From: Rhodosorus marinus
Taxonomy: Eukaryota > Rhodophyta > Stylonematophyceae > Stylonematales > Stylonemataceae
Direction of reading: 5' to 3'
NCBI GenBank assembly: GCA_029953675.1
Contig: JAMWBK010000004.1
Location: 558,001-622,000, forward strand
Length of the DNA: 64,000 nt
Shown here: piece after piece, positions 42,628 to 53,710 of the stretch
Layout of the letters: the number at the start of each line of letters is the position of its first letter
How positions within the stretch are numbered: position 1 is the stretch's first letter
Position numbers and translations under genes: made by a program
Notes under the pieces: model-generated
Database searches by the model: none
Told to the model about the DNA's origin: nothing
Seen by the model: the letters and a program-made list of their open reading frames with translations, nothing else

Positions 42628-44278
42628 GTGAAGGGTTCGAACACCACGGCGTCGGATTGGGGACTGACAACTTTGTCCAAGCATCCTGCGAGCGAGTTTT
42701 GGCACGGCACAAGCAACTCACCGACGCCATTGAGCACCTACCAGACAGCATGCTGCAATCGGCCTGCTTGCTTTCCCGCTTTTGTGCCGGTCCCAGACTC
42801 AACTACTGGTTGCGCAGCCTGCCTCCGGCTTGGGGCTCGTGGATCGCGGCTAAAGCCGACGAAATGACCCTGCAACACTGGGGAACGCTCTTGGATGAGC
42901 CCCTCGATCTTGAAGCTGCTCCCGACAGGGACTTTATCCGTGCACAGATCGCTCTACCGTTGCGATTAGGGGGATTCGGCGTCGCAGACCGTGGGCTGGT
43001 ATGCTCGCCAGCGGCGGTTGCCTCCTGGGCTACCGCGCTGCGAACGTTGGTGACCTTCCAGATGCGAAGTGCCTGCCTCTTGGCTCGAGCTTTGACCAAC
43101 GAGGATCCAGTGACCCTGCCGCCCCCGCTTTTGACAATTTATGATGGTCTTCAACACGCGTTCAGGAGGTGCAACGCCGTGCCGGACGCAAATCGGTCCC
43201 GCTTTCGTTCCTGGAGGGAGCTGTTATGGGGACGAGCTGAAGCGATTGAGGATTGTCCCCTCGACCGAGTTCTTGCCGATGACGGAGAGGCTAGCCCCCG
43301 GTCCCCTATTGCAGACTACCCGGGTTTGAGCCGATTGTGGAGCTCCCGCACTGATGTGATTCAACATAGCCTCACCTGGGGCCAACACAGTGCCGCTCAC
43401 ACAGTCATGCTCAATTCTCCTCTCACGCCGCCTACCACTGCCGCTCGTCTCCGCGGCATGGGAGGCCACCTCTCGCACTTGTGGTTAACCACTCTACCGT
43501 CGTCATTGAGTCATCGTCTCGATGCTTTCCAGTTCCGTTCTGCCGCACGGATCTATCTCGGTTTGCCACAGGCTCCGTGGCACTCTAATCGGCCGTCTTT
43601 TTGTCAGGGATGTGAGAGCCGGATTGATGCTTGTGGCTACCACTTCCTGGGTTCCTGCGGACTGTTGCGAGGTCTCCGTACGAGGCGTCACACTCGCCTC
43701 AAGTACATCCTCAGCGAATCTTTGACTCGGATAGGGCATACGGTTGAGGTTGAGTCGGAACTGCCCAGATCAATCTCGGACTCTGCACCGCCCCGTTGTA
43801 TAGCCGATCTCCTCGTCTCCGACGCTGCTGCCAGACGCTCAACATATGTGGACCTTGCGATTACCTGCCCCGTGGCCAGCGCCCACCTCACCGCAGCCGC
43901 CCGCCGCCGGGGGGCCGCGGCTTCAGCCCTTCGAAGAGTTAAGGAACGACGGTATGCTGAGAGCATGGCCGGTCTGCCTTGCGCTGAGGGTCGCTCTCAC
44001 CGGTTCCAGCCATTCATTGTGGAAAGCTTTGGTCACGTGGATAAGTCGGGTTTAGAGTGGTTGCGGAAATGTTTTGCTGAGCATCCTACTGAATATTTGG
44101 CGCTCTTGAGGCGTTTAAGTGTCTCTCTTTGGCGATATTCCAGCGACATGCTTTCCGAGGCGCGCCATCGGCGCCTGGGGTTGCATACTTCCCTCCCTAG
44201 TTATTAGTTCATCTTCACGCCTTGCGTAGCGCTTCAGGCTATGCTAGTAAAGTCCAGTAAAGTCCAGTAAAGTCCAGT
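42628..44278 (+). mobile_element. LINE family A, longest copy in the window
   Basis: Homology to family B coding starts at GFEHHGVGLGTDNFV (42631; family B has GFVHLGIPYGSPSFV), just after the RT catalytic region, and one frame stays open for about 525 codons to 44207. Order: RT thumb/linker (ARHKQLTDAIEHLPDSML, LNYWLRSLPPAWGSWIAAKA), LPLRLGGFGVADRG, the knuckle from about codon 316 of the TTG frame (C-X2-C-X9-H-X4-C), the RLE-type motif, and the C-terminal WLRKCFAEHP domain. 3' UTR of about 55 bp, then tail TAGTAAAGTCCAGTAAAGTCC AG. The RT palm is missing, so it cannot be autonomous; the intact frame points to a young copy. Confidence 0.93.
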
Positions 44279-45831
44279 CAACTTCGAGACACTGTAAAAA
44301 TGATCTGAATTCGGACGATTTTTAAAGGGGTTTTTGGGAGCTTTTTGTGTTAACATTATGGAGTTCCAACACTTTGCACAACAGTTGGACGTTTAGCGAA
44401 TCATTGATCCTCATTAATGACCACGTTTCATGTTTGCAGAAACTCTTAAGAATGTTTACAACGACTTTAGAGATGTGTTGAGGGACTAGTGAGTCCTGCG
44501 AAAGTCGATTGGTTAGTTGGGTATCTGCTTTCCACTCTGACTGGCTACGGAACCTTTACGTATTCCCTTTTGCGAGGCATTTTCTTGTTTTTCTCGAAGA
44601 AGTGAGAAGAATTGATAGCTAGTCTTCAGGGAGTGAATCAGGTGCTTCGATGGGTTTCTTATTATTTGCCCATTCACTGAGTTTAACTTTGGGCTTCCGT
44701 GATGGAAGCGTATGTCTAAGCGGTATTGATTTCACGCGCGGAGCTGAGAAATATGACCCTTCAATTATCAACGGTTTCTGATTCTCCCCCGTACTTTTTT
44801 GCCCGTAGCGAATTTTCGAAACCGTGAATAAGAAAAACCTTGTCCACTGTTGGTCGTGATTCTCTACCTCTCTCTGGTCAGAATTGCTTGATGCCCGGTT
44901 ACGTATTAGGAGATTATCCGCTGAGGGCTCGCACGCGGATTTCAAAACAAAATTTCAGTTGTTCGTCTATGTTTGAGCAGCGGCATCCCTCTTATTCCCG
45001 TTGCAGACCTGCGGCCTGTGTTACCACATGGAAAACTTGAAACATTTTTTTAAATCTTGCTCAAAACTTGAAGAGCGGCAAATTCCCACTATATCCCTGG
45101 TCGTCGGAGTCTGGCCAGTTTACCCTCGACTGTTCCGAAATGAATGAATTCGTTTAGGGAACGTAAGACAGATCCAGGGCACTTCTGATGAGATTTGCCA
45201 TTTTATTCGAGCGTCTATCGTGTAAACTGAGATTACTTATTCCTGAGATTAAGATCTAAGCTGCAAGAGCCCCTTTTACCTTCTACTGGAGTACAGTCAG
45301 GTTGTCCCCGACTGTTGTTGGAAACTTAAGCCAGATCCAGTGCATTGTTGATGAGCTTTTTCTCTTTTTACTGCCGTGTACCACGTTTAAACTGAACTTG
45401 TTTAATCTAGGATTAGACTCCAACCCGCAAATCGCCCTCTTCCGTTTCACCGGAGTACACTCAGGTTATCCTCAACTGTTGTAGATCTGTGGGGTTCATA
45501 AGCCCCAAACCACCATTGATGATGATCGCTGCCTCTTTATTAACTGTCTATCACTCTTTCACTGCACTTGTTTGATCTAGGATTAAATTCCAAACTGCAA
45601 ACTTGGATGATTCTACTTCGGTTTGTACACCTCGGAAAGTCCCTAAGTGATAGGCTCGTACAAAGTAAATCCATGCCATTGAACGCATAGCACGAATGTA
45701 AGCATTGTAAGACGTGAATTAACAGGCTGATTCAACAATGTATCCGACTCAAGCTGCTGCAAGTGGATCGTTTCTCACTACTTTTCCTCCACAACCTTAT
45801 CATCGAGCCACCATAGGCTTCAACCTGAAAA

Positions 45832-45861
45832 ACCCTTTCAGTCGCCGATTAAACCAGTTCA
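45832..45861 (+). mobile_element. 30-bp micro-insertion of LINE B 3' end
   Basis: Contains CTTTCAGTCGCCGATTAAAC, the end of the family B 3' UTR, between TTCAACCTGAAAA (45819-45831) and TTCAACCTGAGAA (45862-45874). The related locus at 19410 reads GGCTTCAACGTGAAAAGGAG with no insertion. Confidence 0.8.
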
Positions 45862-45889
45862 TTCAACCTGAGAAGCATGTAGATTCCAA

Positions 45890-46218
45890 GACATGGATCG
45901 AGATCACTGTGCTCATGCCGGACGAGGATGAACTCCTCTGGTTTATGTTGATGATATCCTGCTAGCTGGTGAGAGGCTGAAGTTCTCACGACGAAGAAGG
46001 ATATTCGACAGATTTATGAATTGAAAGACCTTGGCCCAGCGCCATACCACTTTGGCATTCAATTGGGCCGTGACGACCATCAAAAACGGATTCGCGTACA
46101 TCAAGAACTATACGTGGAGAAGGTACTGAAGCGTATGATCACTGCAAACTTCAAGCCGGTAGATACCCCGATCATCAAGGAGGAGAAGCGGGTCTTACAA
46201 ACGAAGCTTCTGAAATAG
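45890..46218 (+). pseudogene. Ty1/copia reverse transcriptase remnant (YVDD)
   Basis: One frame at 45938-45970 reads LVYVDDILLAG, the copia catalytic box, with YVDD at 45944-45955. After a frame break come MKDLGPAPYHFGIQLGRDDH, IRVHQELYVEKVLKRM and FKPVDTPIIKEEKR, the end of the RVT_2 domain. The upstream pol and the RNase H are missing. Confidence 0.85.
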
Positions 46219-46479
46219 CTTTAGGGAAAGATGTTAGTAAACGACCACCAGAGAAGACTGCGTCAATTGAGGACGCTTTATGGGGAAAAGATGTCCCACA
46301 ACTTTGTTCATGGCAGTTTTTTGCGTCCATTGTTTGACCTTCTTCAAGTGGAGATTCCAACAAGCGGTCAATGCTCCAAGCCTCTAAATTTGTCTCCAAA
46401 ACATGGCACGGCAGAATCATCACCAGTCAGGCGAGAAATCGCAGTCCAAAATGGGATTCTGCTTCCCTTTATCCAAACT

Positions 46480-46682
46480 GCCTTATCTGGGGCTTATCTG
46501 GGGCTTTACTGGGCTCTACTGGGCTTTCCTACATAGCCTGAAGCGCTACGCAAGGCGTGAAAAGGAACTAAGAACTAGGCAGGGAAGCGTGCAAACCCAG
46601 ATGCCGATGGCGCGCCTCGGCAAGCATGCTACTCGAATATCGCCACAGAGAGACACTTAAACGCCGAAAAAGTTCCAAGTGG
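46480..46682 (-). mobile_element. LINE family A 3' fragment
   Basis: Tail of CTGGGGCTTTACTGGGCTCT type, then TACATAGCCTGAAGCGCTACG and the C-terminal coding region up to CGCCGAAAAAGTTCCAAGT, where the tail of the next copy begins. Confidence 0.85.
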
Positions 46683-47780
46683 TTCTACTGGGCTTTACTG
46701 GGCTTTCCTGGGCTTTAATGGGCTTTAATGGGCTGGACTGGACTGGACTGAAGCGCTACGAAAGGCGTGTAAAGGAACTAAGAACTAGGGAGGGAAGTGT
46801 GCAAACCCAGGCGCCGGTGGCGCGCCTCGGCAAGCATGCTGCTAGAATATCGCCGCAGGGCGTTACTCAAACGCCGTAAAAGCGCCAAGTACTCCGTAGG
46901 ATGCTCAGAGAAACATTTCCGCAACCACTCTAAACTCGACTTATCCACATGACCAAAGCTTTCCACAATGAAAGGCTGGAACCGGCGGGAGCGACCCTCG
47001 GCGTAGGGCAGATTGGCCATGCTCTCAGCGTACCGTCGTTCCTTCACTCGTCGAAGAGCCGAAGCGGCTGCCCCTCGGCGGCGGGCGGCAGCCGTGAGGT
47101 GGCCGCTCGCCACAGGGCATGTAATCGCGAGGTCAACATATGCTGAGCGTCGGGCGGCAGGGTCTGATACAAGAAGATCTGCGATACAGCGGACCGGCGC
47201 CGTGTCCGAGACCGATCTGGGTAGTTCCGATTCCACCTCAGCCGTATGCCCTACCCGAGTTAAACATTCGCTTCGGATGTGCTTGAGACGAGTGTGGCCC
47301 CTCGTGCGGAGACCTCGCAACGGTCCGCGTGAACCCAAAAAGTCGTAGCCACAAGCGTCAATCCGGCTCTCACATCCCTGGCAGAAAGACAGCCGATTAG
47401 AGTGCCACGGGGCTTGTGGCAAACCTAAGTAGATCCTTGCGGCGGAGCGGAACTGGAAGGGATCGAGACGGTGACCCGGCGCCGAAGGCAGAGGGGTTAA
47501 CCACAGGTGCGAGAGATGGCCTCCCATGCCGCGAAGGCGAGCGGCGGTGGTAGGCGGTGAAAGTCCAGTGTGAGGAGAGAGTTGAGCAAGATTGCGTGAG
47601 CGGCACTGTGTTAGCCACAGGTGAGGCTATGTTGAATAACATCAGTGCCGGAGCTCCACAATCGGCTCAGATCTGGGTAATCTGCAGCAGGTGACCCGGG
47701 GCTAGCTTCTCCCTCATCGGCAAGAACTCTGTCAATGCGTGAGTCCTCAATCGCGTCAGTTCAAAGGACTGACGCGATTG
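46683..47780 (-). mobile_element. LINE family A, 5'-truncated, with 5' fold-back
   Basis: An open frame of 249 codons (46778-47527) covers knuckle (CQGCESRIDACGYDFLGSRG, where the last Cys has become Arg), RLE motif and C-terminal domain. A frame break near 47570 is caused by a short insertion resembling the tail (AAAGTCCAG). Upstream coding continues to about 47766 and ends in a 13-bp inverted repeat. The left tail is a 10-bp ACTGGGCTTT array. More diverged than the 33300/40061/42628 group. Confidence 0.9.
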
Positions 47781-47817
47781 CACCAACGCAATGTGAATAA
47801 AATCACATTGCGTTGGT
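47748..47817. repeat. Two adjacent perfect hairpins
   Basis: CAATCGCGTCAGT (47748-47760) pairs with 47768-47780 over a 7-nt loop. ACCAACGCAATGTGA (47782-47796) pairs with 47803-47817 over a 6-nt loop. The first includes the 5' end of the LINE A copy. Confidence 0.95.
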
Positions 47818-47929
47818 CCAATGCGCAGTGAAACTCTCGAAGTTCTTGATATACACGGTTTAGTCATGGGGAGGTTCACGTTGGTGTCAGAAGCGGGACC
47901 TACTTCAGGGCCGCGTCGTTTGGTTTCTA

Positions 47930-48245
47930 GCCTCCTGTCTGACCGCCTGTCCGGACGCCTGTCTGGACCCGCTGGAGCTGCAGTGGCTGGGCCTCTAATG
48001 ACGGTGGCTATGTGCGTCCCCCGTCATTGACCGGGTGGTATCTGTCGGGGCCGGGATAGGGTGAGATCTACCTACGTCTGTGTACTGTCGTTGCTCGGCT
48101 GCCGGTGATTGGGCCTCTACCGCCCTTGGCCTGGTCGTGCCTGTCGGGGTTGGGATAGGGTGAGATCCACCCATGCCTACGTCTCTCGTTGACTGGGCGT
48201 CTGCTGGCGGTGACTGGGCCTCCACCGTTGGTCGAGCCTTGTTTG
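47930..48245. repeat. Tandem repeats beside the copia LTR
   Basis: A 12-bp CCTGTCNGGACG repeat (about 47935-47970) is followed by two to three units of roughly 100-110 bp carrying TGACTGGGCCTCTACC and CTGTCGGGGTTGGGATAGGG TGAGATC. No gene supported. Confidence 0.65.
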
Positions 48246-48266
48246 TCGTCTCCGGATGATGTCAGC

Positions 48267-49660
48267 TCTGTTGGAAATACAAGGCCTATGGGTCTCGTCT
48301 TTATCTCTTGTACATGCATTTAATGGTACTAAACGCACTTTACCGACTTCTTGAAGCACATATATACTCCTACAGCCTCTGCGATGCCGAAGAATATTTA
48401 ACCCTTAACAAGCCCAACTTCGGAACTCCCACATCCGTTTTTACCTGGAACAATACGGTTCCCTCGTGGGTGCATGAGATTTCACGATCCGCCAACACGA
48501 CCTTGGACTCCGTAACCGGACCAAGGTTATCGAAGAACTCACGATTCCCGAATATGTGTTCGGATGCCCCACTGTCAACCAACAGGTCATTCTTGTCACT
48601 GGAGCCTCCAATGGCTAGGAGTGTGTATTTCTCCCTGCTCCCACTTGCATTAAACTTTTTCGGGCCGTTGTGCCCTGACCACTGCCTTCCCCTCTTGCTC
48701 CGCTGCTGTTTAAGTTGATGACAATTTCGCTTGAAATTTCCAACATTCCCACAGCCGAAGCAGGTCTTACAATCCCGAGGTAGATGTCCTCCGCGTCCAC
48801 ATTTGTGGCATGCTCTTTCGCTCTCCCTCACTCTCATGTGGAGCAAGGTTGGCGTCCTTTCCGCGTTAGAATCCGGGTCTATGTCAATCGCCGCTTCTTC
48901 CTTGAGCCTGGGTTGGATAATCTCCCAGGCCGAGTCGTCTTCTGGCATGTTCTTCAGCGCATTGAGGACTAGCTGGTACTGCGACCGATCCCGTATCACA
49001 TTCTGTACATGTATTAACCAGTCGCTCGCGTCGTACGTTGTCCCTGCAATGGAACAGAGCTCGGCGTGCCGTACCTCGAACCATTGGAAAACGTTGTAGA
49101 GCAATTCTCCTGACTTTCCTCTCCTATGATATAGCTGGAAAGCAAGTTGGGTCTTGTTCGTCCGCGTTCGATTAGTGTATATCTTTTCGAACTTTCCCAG
49201 ATAATCCTGGGGTCTGTCTCTTCAGCCACCATTAGCTTTTGAGTGTCACCAAGCGTGAGTTTCATATACGCTCCGACTAATGACAACCGATCCTTGTCGA
49301 CAGTCTCCTCGTCATCCCTAAAAACCAGTATTGTCAACCGACAAGCGTCCAAACGTGACGTGACATGAGTTGCCCATCGTCTGTAGCCTTCGTGTGCGAC
49401 TCTAGCTGGGGGCATTTCATGAGTGCTTGCAGGATCAAATGATCCACAGCATCTCCCTCCGTGATTCCTCCTTACAACCACAAACTTCAACACCTGTCCT
49501 CCTGTTCTCTTCACAGCTCAAACGTGAGTTGTGCTCATAAGCGGTTGGAAATACAAGGCCTATGAGTCTCGTCTTTATCTCTTGCTCATGCCTCTAATGG
49601 TACGAAACGCACTTTGCCGACTTCTTGAAGCAACATGTATACTCCTACAGCCTCCGAAAT
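48267..49660 (-). mobile_element. Truncated Ty1/copia element with LTR remnants
   Basis: Two direct repeats of about 110 bp (48267-48378 and 49546-49657) start GTTGGAAATACAAGGCCTAT and end CTCCTACAGCCTC; they differ at about a dozen positions. They flank only gag and the start of pol (minus strand), so most of pol is deleted. Next to the right-hand LTR the element strand reads CGCTTATGAGCAC, which resembles a primer-binding site for the anticodon-loop region of initiator tRNA-Met. Confidence 0.8.
48370..49514 (-). pseudogene. Copia gag-protease, frameshifted
   Basis: Two overlapping frames. The N-terminal part (49514 to about 49120) has gag-like WATHVTSRLDACRLTIL and DPRIIWESSKRYTLIERGR. After a frameshift near 49120 the second (to 48370) has a first zinc knuckle CHKCGRGGHLPRDC (CX2CX4HX4C), a second one with His replaced by Asn (CFGCGNVGNFKRNC), and the aspartic-protease motif LLVDSGASEHIFGN. 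Reading then ends in the LTR. The frameshift and missing pol make it non-functional. Confidence 0.88.
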
Positions 49661-49744
49661 CTCGGGACTAGGGAAAACGTTCATGCAGATTTTCCGGGGG
49701 TTGCGAACTAATCACCCATACAATCGAGCTCGAGCGAGCCAGTA

Positions 49745-50228
49745 GGCCTGATTGGGGCGTTTGGTAGTTGACTTCCGTAACGCGTTCAACAGGGTCTCGC
49801 GGACCATGCTTTGGAGGTGATTCGCAGGGTATTCCCGGAGGCGTGGCCGTTCCTATCCGGTATTTACTGAGGGGGGAGCCTCCCTTAATTGACAACGCAC
49901 GGCTCTGTTTTTGCAGCACGTACTGGCGTTCAACAGGGTGACCCTTGTGGGCCGGTACTTCCCGCATGTGCCTTGCAGTTCGTGCTCCAGCGACTGGCGG
50001 CTGAGGTGCCGGAGCTTCGCATCTGTGCCTACCATGACGACGTGACGTTGCTGGGCACTCCTGAGCACTTGGCTCGGGGACTGACCCAGATCGAAGCACT
50101 CGCACGTGGAGTAGGTCTAACCGTGGAACCCGAAAAATGCCGTTTTCTCGGCCCGCGTGAAGTTTCGAGGGGCTCCCTGCCACCTAGTCTCCGAGCCCTC
50201 ATCAGTTGCCTTGCCTGTTCCTGTCTGT
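49745..50228 (+). mobile_element. LINE RT palm fragment (probably family A)
   Basis: Carries motif A VVDFRNAFNRVSR (49765-49800, then a frame break), AARTGVQQGDPCGPVLPACA (RT motif B) and AYHDDVTLLG (catalytic motif C with YHDD) before GLTVEPEKCRFLG. It is related to, but clearly different from, the family B RT at 61530-61815. Because the family A copies lack this region, it is likely the missing family A palm. Confidence 0.85.
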
Positions 50229-50344
50229 AAAGGGCGTGTACAATGGCCAGCAGAACCTGAGTTAGTACGGGACTCTGCCGCATCTTTCTCTTCCTGCGGT
50301 ACACTGCTAATCGCTTAACAGCGATGAGACCATACTATTGGAAC

Positions 50345-51000
50345 CCATCTCCAATATCTGGGTTTATTGGCTGGCTTTATTGGCTGGCTTTATTGGCTGG
50401 CTTTATTGGCTGGCTTTATTAGCATAGCCTACAGCGCTACGCAAACCGTGAAAAGGAACTAAGAACTAGGTAGGGAAGCGTGCAAACCCAGGCGCCGACG
50501 GCGCGCCTCGGCAAGCATGCTGCTCGAATATCGCCACAGAGAGACACTTAAACGCCGCCAAAGTTCCAAGTATTCAACAGGATGCCCAGTGAAACATTTC
50601 CGCAACCACTCCAAACCCGACTTCTCCACGTGACCAAAGCTTTCCACAATGAAAGGCTGGAACCGGTGGGAGCGACCCTCAGCGTGAGGCAGGCTGGCCA
50701 TACTCTCAGTATACCGTCGTTCCTTCACACAGCGAAGGGCCGAAGCAGCTGCTCCCCGGCGGGCGGCAGCCGTCAGATGGGCGCTTGCCACAGGGCATGT
50801 AATAGCGAGGTCCACATATGCTGAGCGTCTGGCGGCAGCATCGGAGACGAAGAGATCTGCGATACAGCGGGGCGGTGACCTATCCGAGACAGATCTGGGT
50901 AGTTCCGATTCCACTTCAACCGTATGCCCTACCCCAGTCAGACATTCGCTCAAAATGTACTTGAAGCGAGTGTGACGCCTCGTACGAAGACCTCTCAAAC
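50345..51000 (-). mobile_element. LINE family A, 5'-truncated
   Basis: An open frame of 179 codons (50459-50998) starts just after the knuckle (RGLRTRRHTRFKYILSECLT) and covers RLE and C-terminal regions. The 3' tail is four units of GGCTTTATTGGCT (50360-50420), a different tail repeat from other copies. Confidence 0.9.
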
Positions 51001-51930
51001 CCTAGCATTCACTAGCTCTGAATCTTTCTTTGGGGGGTTCCTTGTGCGTGTGGAAAATAAAGTCCCTCGAATACATGACGCGAAGAACTCTACGACGTTT
51101 GCTATTTAACGAGTCCGCGCAACCCCAGTCTATTCTTAATGTGCATCCTATCATGAGCAACCCTAGTCCTTTTAGAATGTTCCCGACTATGCAGCGCCGT
51201 ACCTGCAGCCGAGATGTTTCGGTGTTAGGACCAATACTTCAAAACCAAGCAAGTTACCGTGGTTTTGGGATGCCGTCCGCACCCTGCCTATGCGTCCGTG
51301 CGAACTGAAACCTAATGGATCTCCTCACCGACTGCAAGTTGTTAACTCCGCAGGGGGATCTTGCCAAGCTCGATGCCCGATCGCGACCAATCACAGACCT
51401 CTCCCATCCCATTGTAAAAAATTCCCGGATCGCATTGGGAAATCTGAAGATATATACTTGGAGCCATACCAATTTGCCACGTGGAATTAAACTTTGTGCC
51501 TATTGGAAAACTGTTGCACAATGCTAATCGCTATACCATGATTGGAACAATAAATCGAATACCTGTTTTTGTTAACACAAAAAGATAAAATAGTCTAATA
51601 TTATTAAACACGAGAGGACGCTCCTATTTAAGTATTTGTCTATAATGTAGAAATTATTTCTCCCTAAAAGCTCCTCCAATGCTCTTTTTCTTCTTGATAT
51701 TCTAAGTTAGAGAAAACATCGCAGATTTAAGAATATTGTCTTTTTCTTTTTTTTTGGATTTGTTTACAGTGACTGGTAACCAGATAAAAGTCACCGTTCG
51801 GTCCTGCGAGCCCCCACCGATGAACTTTTGTAAGGAGTAGCCCGTTTCTATGTCGTGGACAAGTACGCCAGTGGATAGAGGTCAAACACCCACCAAACTG
51901 TTTCATCAGGGACTTTTTTTGCCCTCTACA
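51001..51930. repeat. Degraded 3' flank of a lost Cys-rich gene copy
   Basis: 51470-51900 matches the 3' flanks of copies 2-4 (CCACGTGGAATTAAACTTTG TGCCTATTGG; GATATTCTAAGTTAGAGAA; CGCAGATTTAAGAATATTG), but no Cys-rich coding sequence is attached. 51001-51470 shows nothing I recognise. Confidence 0.55.
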
Positions 51931-52890
51931 ATTAACTGTAGGAAGAATGGGGTTGAATGAGGGACACGTTGAAAGGGCGAATCGAAACTGCGTAGACCCT
52001 TGTTTGGAAAGCGGGGGATGTCTTGGGACGTAACCAGAAAGTACTCACCGAAAATAGTAAGCCTAGGTCGTGCTTACGCTCGCACAACATAACACCGGAA
52101 TTTAGTAGTCGACTTTTAATTAAAGTGCTAGCCAGAATGAATGAATGTTTGAATGTGAAGCGTACTGATGCACGAGGTAGAGGGCGGACATTCTATTTCT
52201 GATCTGGCTCTTGAAAACCCAATGCGTTCAGGCGGTCGAGTAAGAGTCGGGAATTATTCGCGGACCCTTTGATACTGACCAAATGTGGACTGGTGAGATT
52301 TTGTAGGGAGTAGTCTGACGGACAGGGACGCACTGCTTGAGGTCCTCGCCCAACTCTTCCATCACGATAGAATTCTAGCGAGTACCCTCTGTAAGGAAAA
52401 GCGTGATGAATGAGGGGCGTGGCGCATTGAAAGGCGAGTCGAAACCGCGTAGACCCTGGTTGGAAAGCGGGGGATAGCGGTGGAAGTAACGTGAAAGCAT
52501 CACGGAAAAATAGTGAGCCAAGATTGTCCTTGCGCTCAAACAACATAACACCGAAATTTGCTATTCGGGTTTTGGTGAAAGTGCTTGTGTTGAGTACCTG
52601 CGGACCCCTACGCCGTTTAAGTATTGCTCTCTGGCGATATTCTAGCAGCATGCTCGCCGAGGCGCGCCTCCGCCGTCTGGTGCTGGCGCTTTTTCCATAG
52701 TTCATAATTCCCTTTTTGCGCCATGAGTACGCTTCAGGCTGTACTAGTAAAACCACCGCTAGTCGGCTTCGTGTGAAAGTGACGAGAATGAATGCATGGT
52801 TGAATGTGAAGCGTGGTGTTCCAGGACGGATTATTCTATTTCTGATATGGTTCTTGGCAACCTAATGCATGCAAGCGGTCGAGTTCAATA
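51930..52890. repeat. Local duplication, two diverged copies
   Basis: 51940-52240 and 52400-52580 plus 52782-52890 share AAAGCGGGGGATNGC, CAACATAACACCGAAATTT, TGTGAAGCGT and TTCTATTTCTGAT.TGG. The second copy is split by a LINE A insertion. No gene supported. Confidence 0.65.
52584..52772 (+). mobile_element. LINE family A 3' fragment with target-site duplication
   Basis: From GTACCTGCGGACCCCTACGC through SIALWRYSSSMLAEARLRRL to GCTTCAGGCTGTACTAGTAAA. Flanked by GTGAAAGTG (52575-52583 and 52773-52781); the neighbouring duplicate (AATTAAAGTGCTAGCCAGAATG) lacks it. Confidence 0.85.
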
Positions 52891-53249
52891 GTCATGGGGA
52901 AACAACTCCGCTCCCGGGCATGGGCTGAATGCGTTGACCAGAGACTTTACAAGCCGGAATCACGCATTTTACTTCTCATGGCTTCTCAACCCTACCTGAA
53001 TATTTGATCCATAACGGTACATTACGTGATCCTATATAGCGGCCGACGAGACAAAAACAAATACAGCCCGGCCAACTATAGCTCCAAAACAGCCTGTTTC
53101 AATAAATAGCGCAAAGGTGAATGTCCCTCAATGGATTCCTATAGCTTGTCCCATTCGGAGAGATCGCTACGAAAAAATTCTTAAAACAAGAAAGCACATT
53201 AGCTCCGGACAAGCACCTCACGGCAGGACGAGGGAGATCTGAACAAGCC

Positions 53250-53710
53250 CCTGCCAAGAAGTCTAAGCGTAACTGTAAACTCGTGGAGAGGAGGGGGAAG
53301 CTAATGCTTTGCTGAGTTCACCCGAAGTCTTAGCGTAACTGTAAACTCGGGGAGGGGAGGGGAAGCACCATTAGCTTAGCTGAGTTCACACAAGGGGGAG
53401 GGGAGGGAAGGGAGGAGCGGAATGAATCCCTTCCCTCCGGGTAAAGATACTGCTTCACAAAATGATTCACTCATAAAGCGTTAACCCGTACTCCGATGCC
53501 AGTCCAATGCTACTTTTTGGCAATATTCTAGTAGAATGTAAACCGAAAATCGCCGCTACCGCCCTTTTTCTTGAATGATTCTCATACCGTAGCTCGCCCG
53601 CGTAAGACCAGGCAAGTGGCAAGCAACCATCAGCTCATTTAGCCAAGCTGAATCCAGACCAGGCACGGGCAAGCAACCATCAGCTCATTTTCGCCCAGCA
53701 AAATCCACTA
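53250..53710. repeat. Two short tandem duplications
   Basis: About 75 bp with GTCTAAGCGTAACTGTAAACTC is repeated at about 53262 and 53325. About 52 bp with GCAAGCAACCATCAGCTCAT is repeated at 53620 and 53668. 52890-53250 and 53710-53820 hold nothing recognisable. Confidence 0.7.

Larger units (their letters stand above)
44279..46420 (+). repeat. Repeat block X, copy 5 (right part)
   Basis: Continues from CAACTTCGAGACACTGTAA in register with 17810-19810 and 31730-32900, and ends with the copia RT remnant. Confidence 0.7.

Noticed and set aside
42628-42645. GGGTTCGAACACC, which looks like a tRNA T-arm / B box
   Set aside because: The bases are family A LINE coding sequence (GFEHHGVG) aligned with family B, and no tRNA cloverleaf can be built around it.
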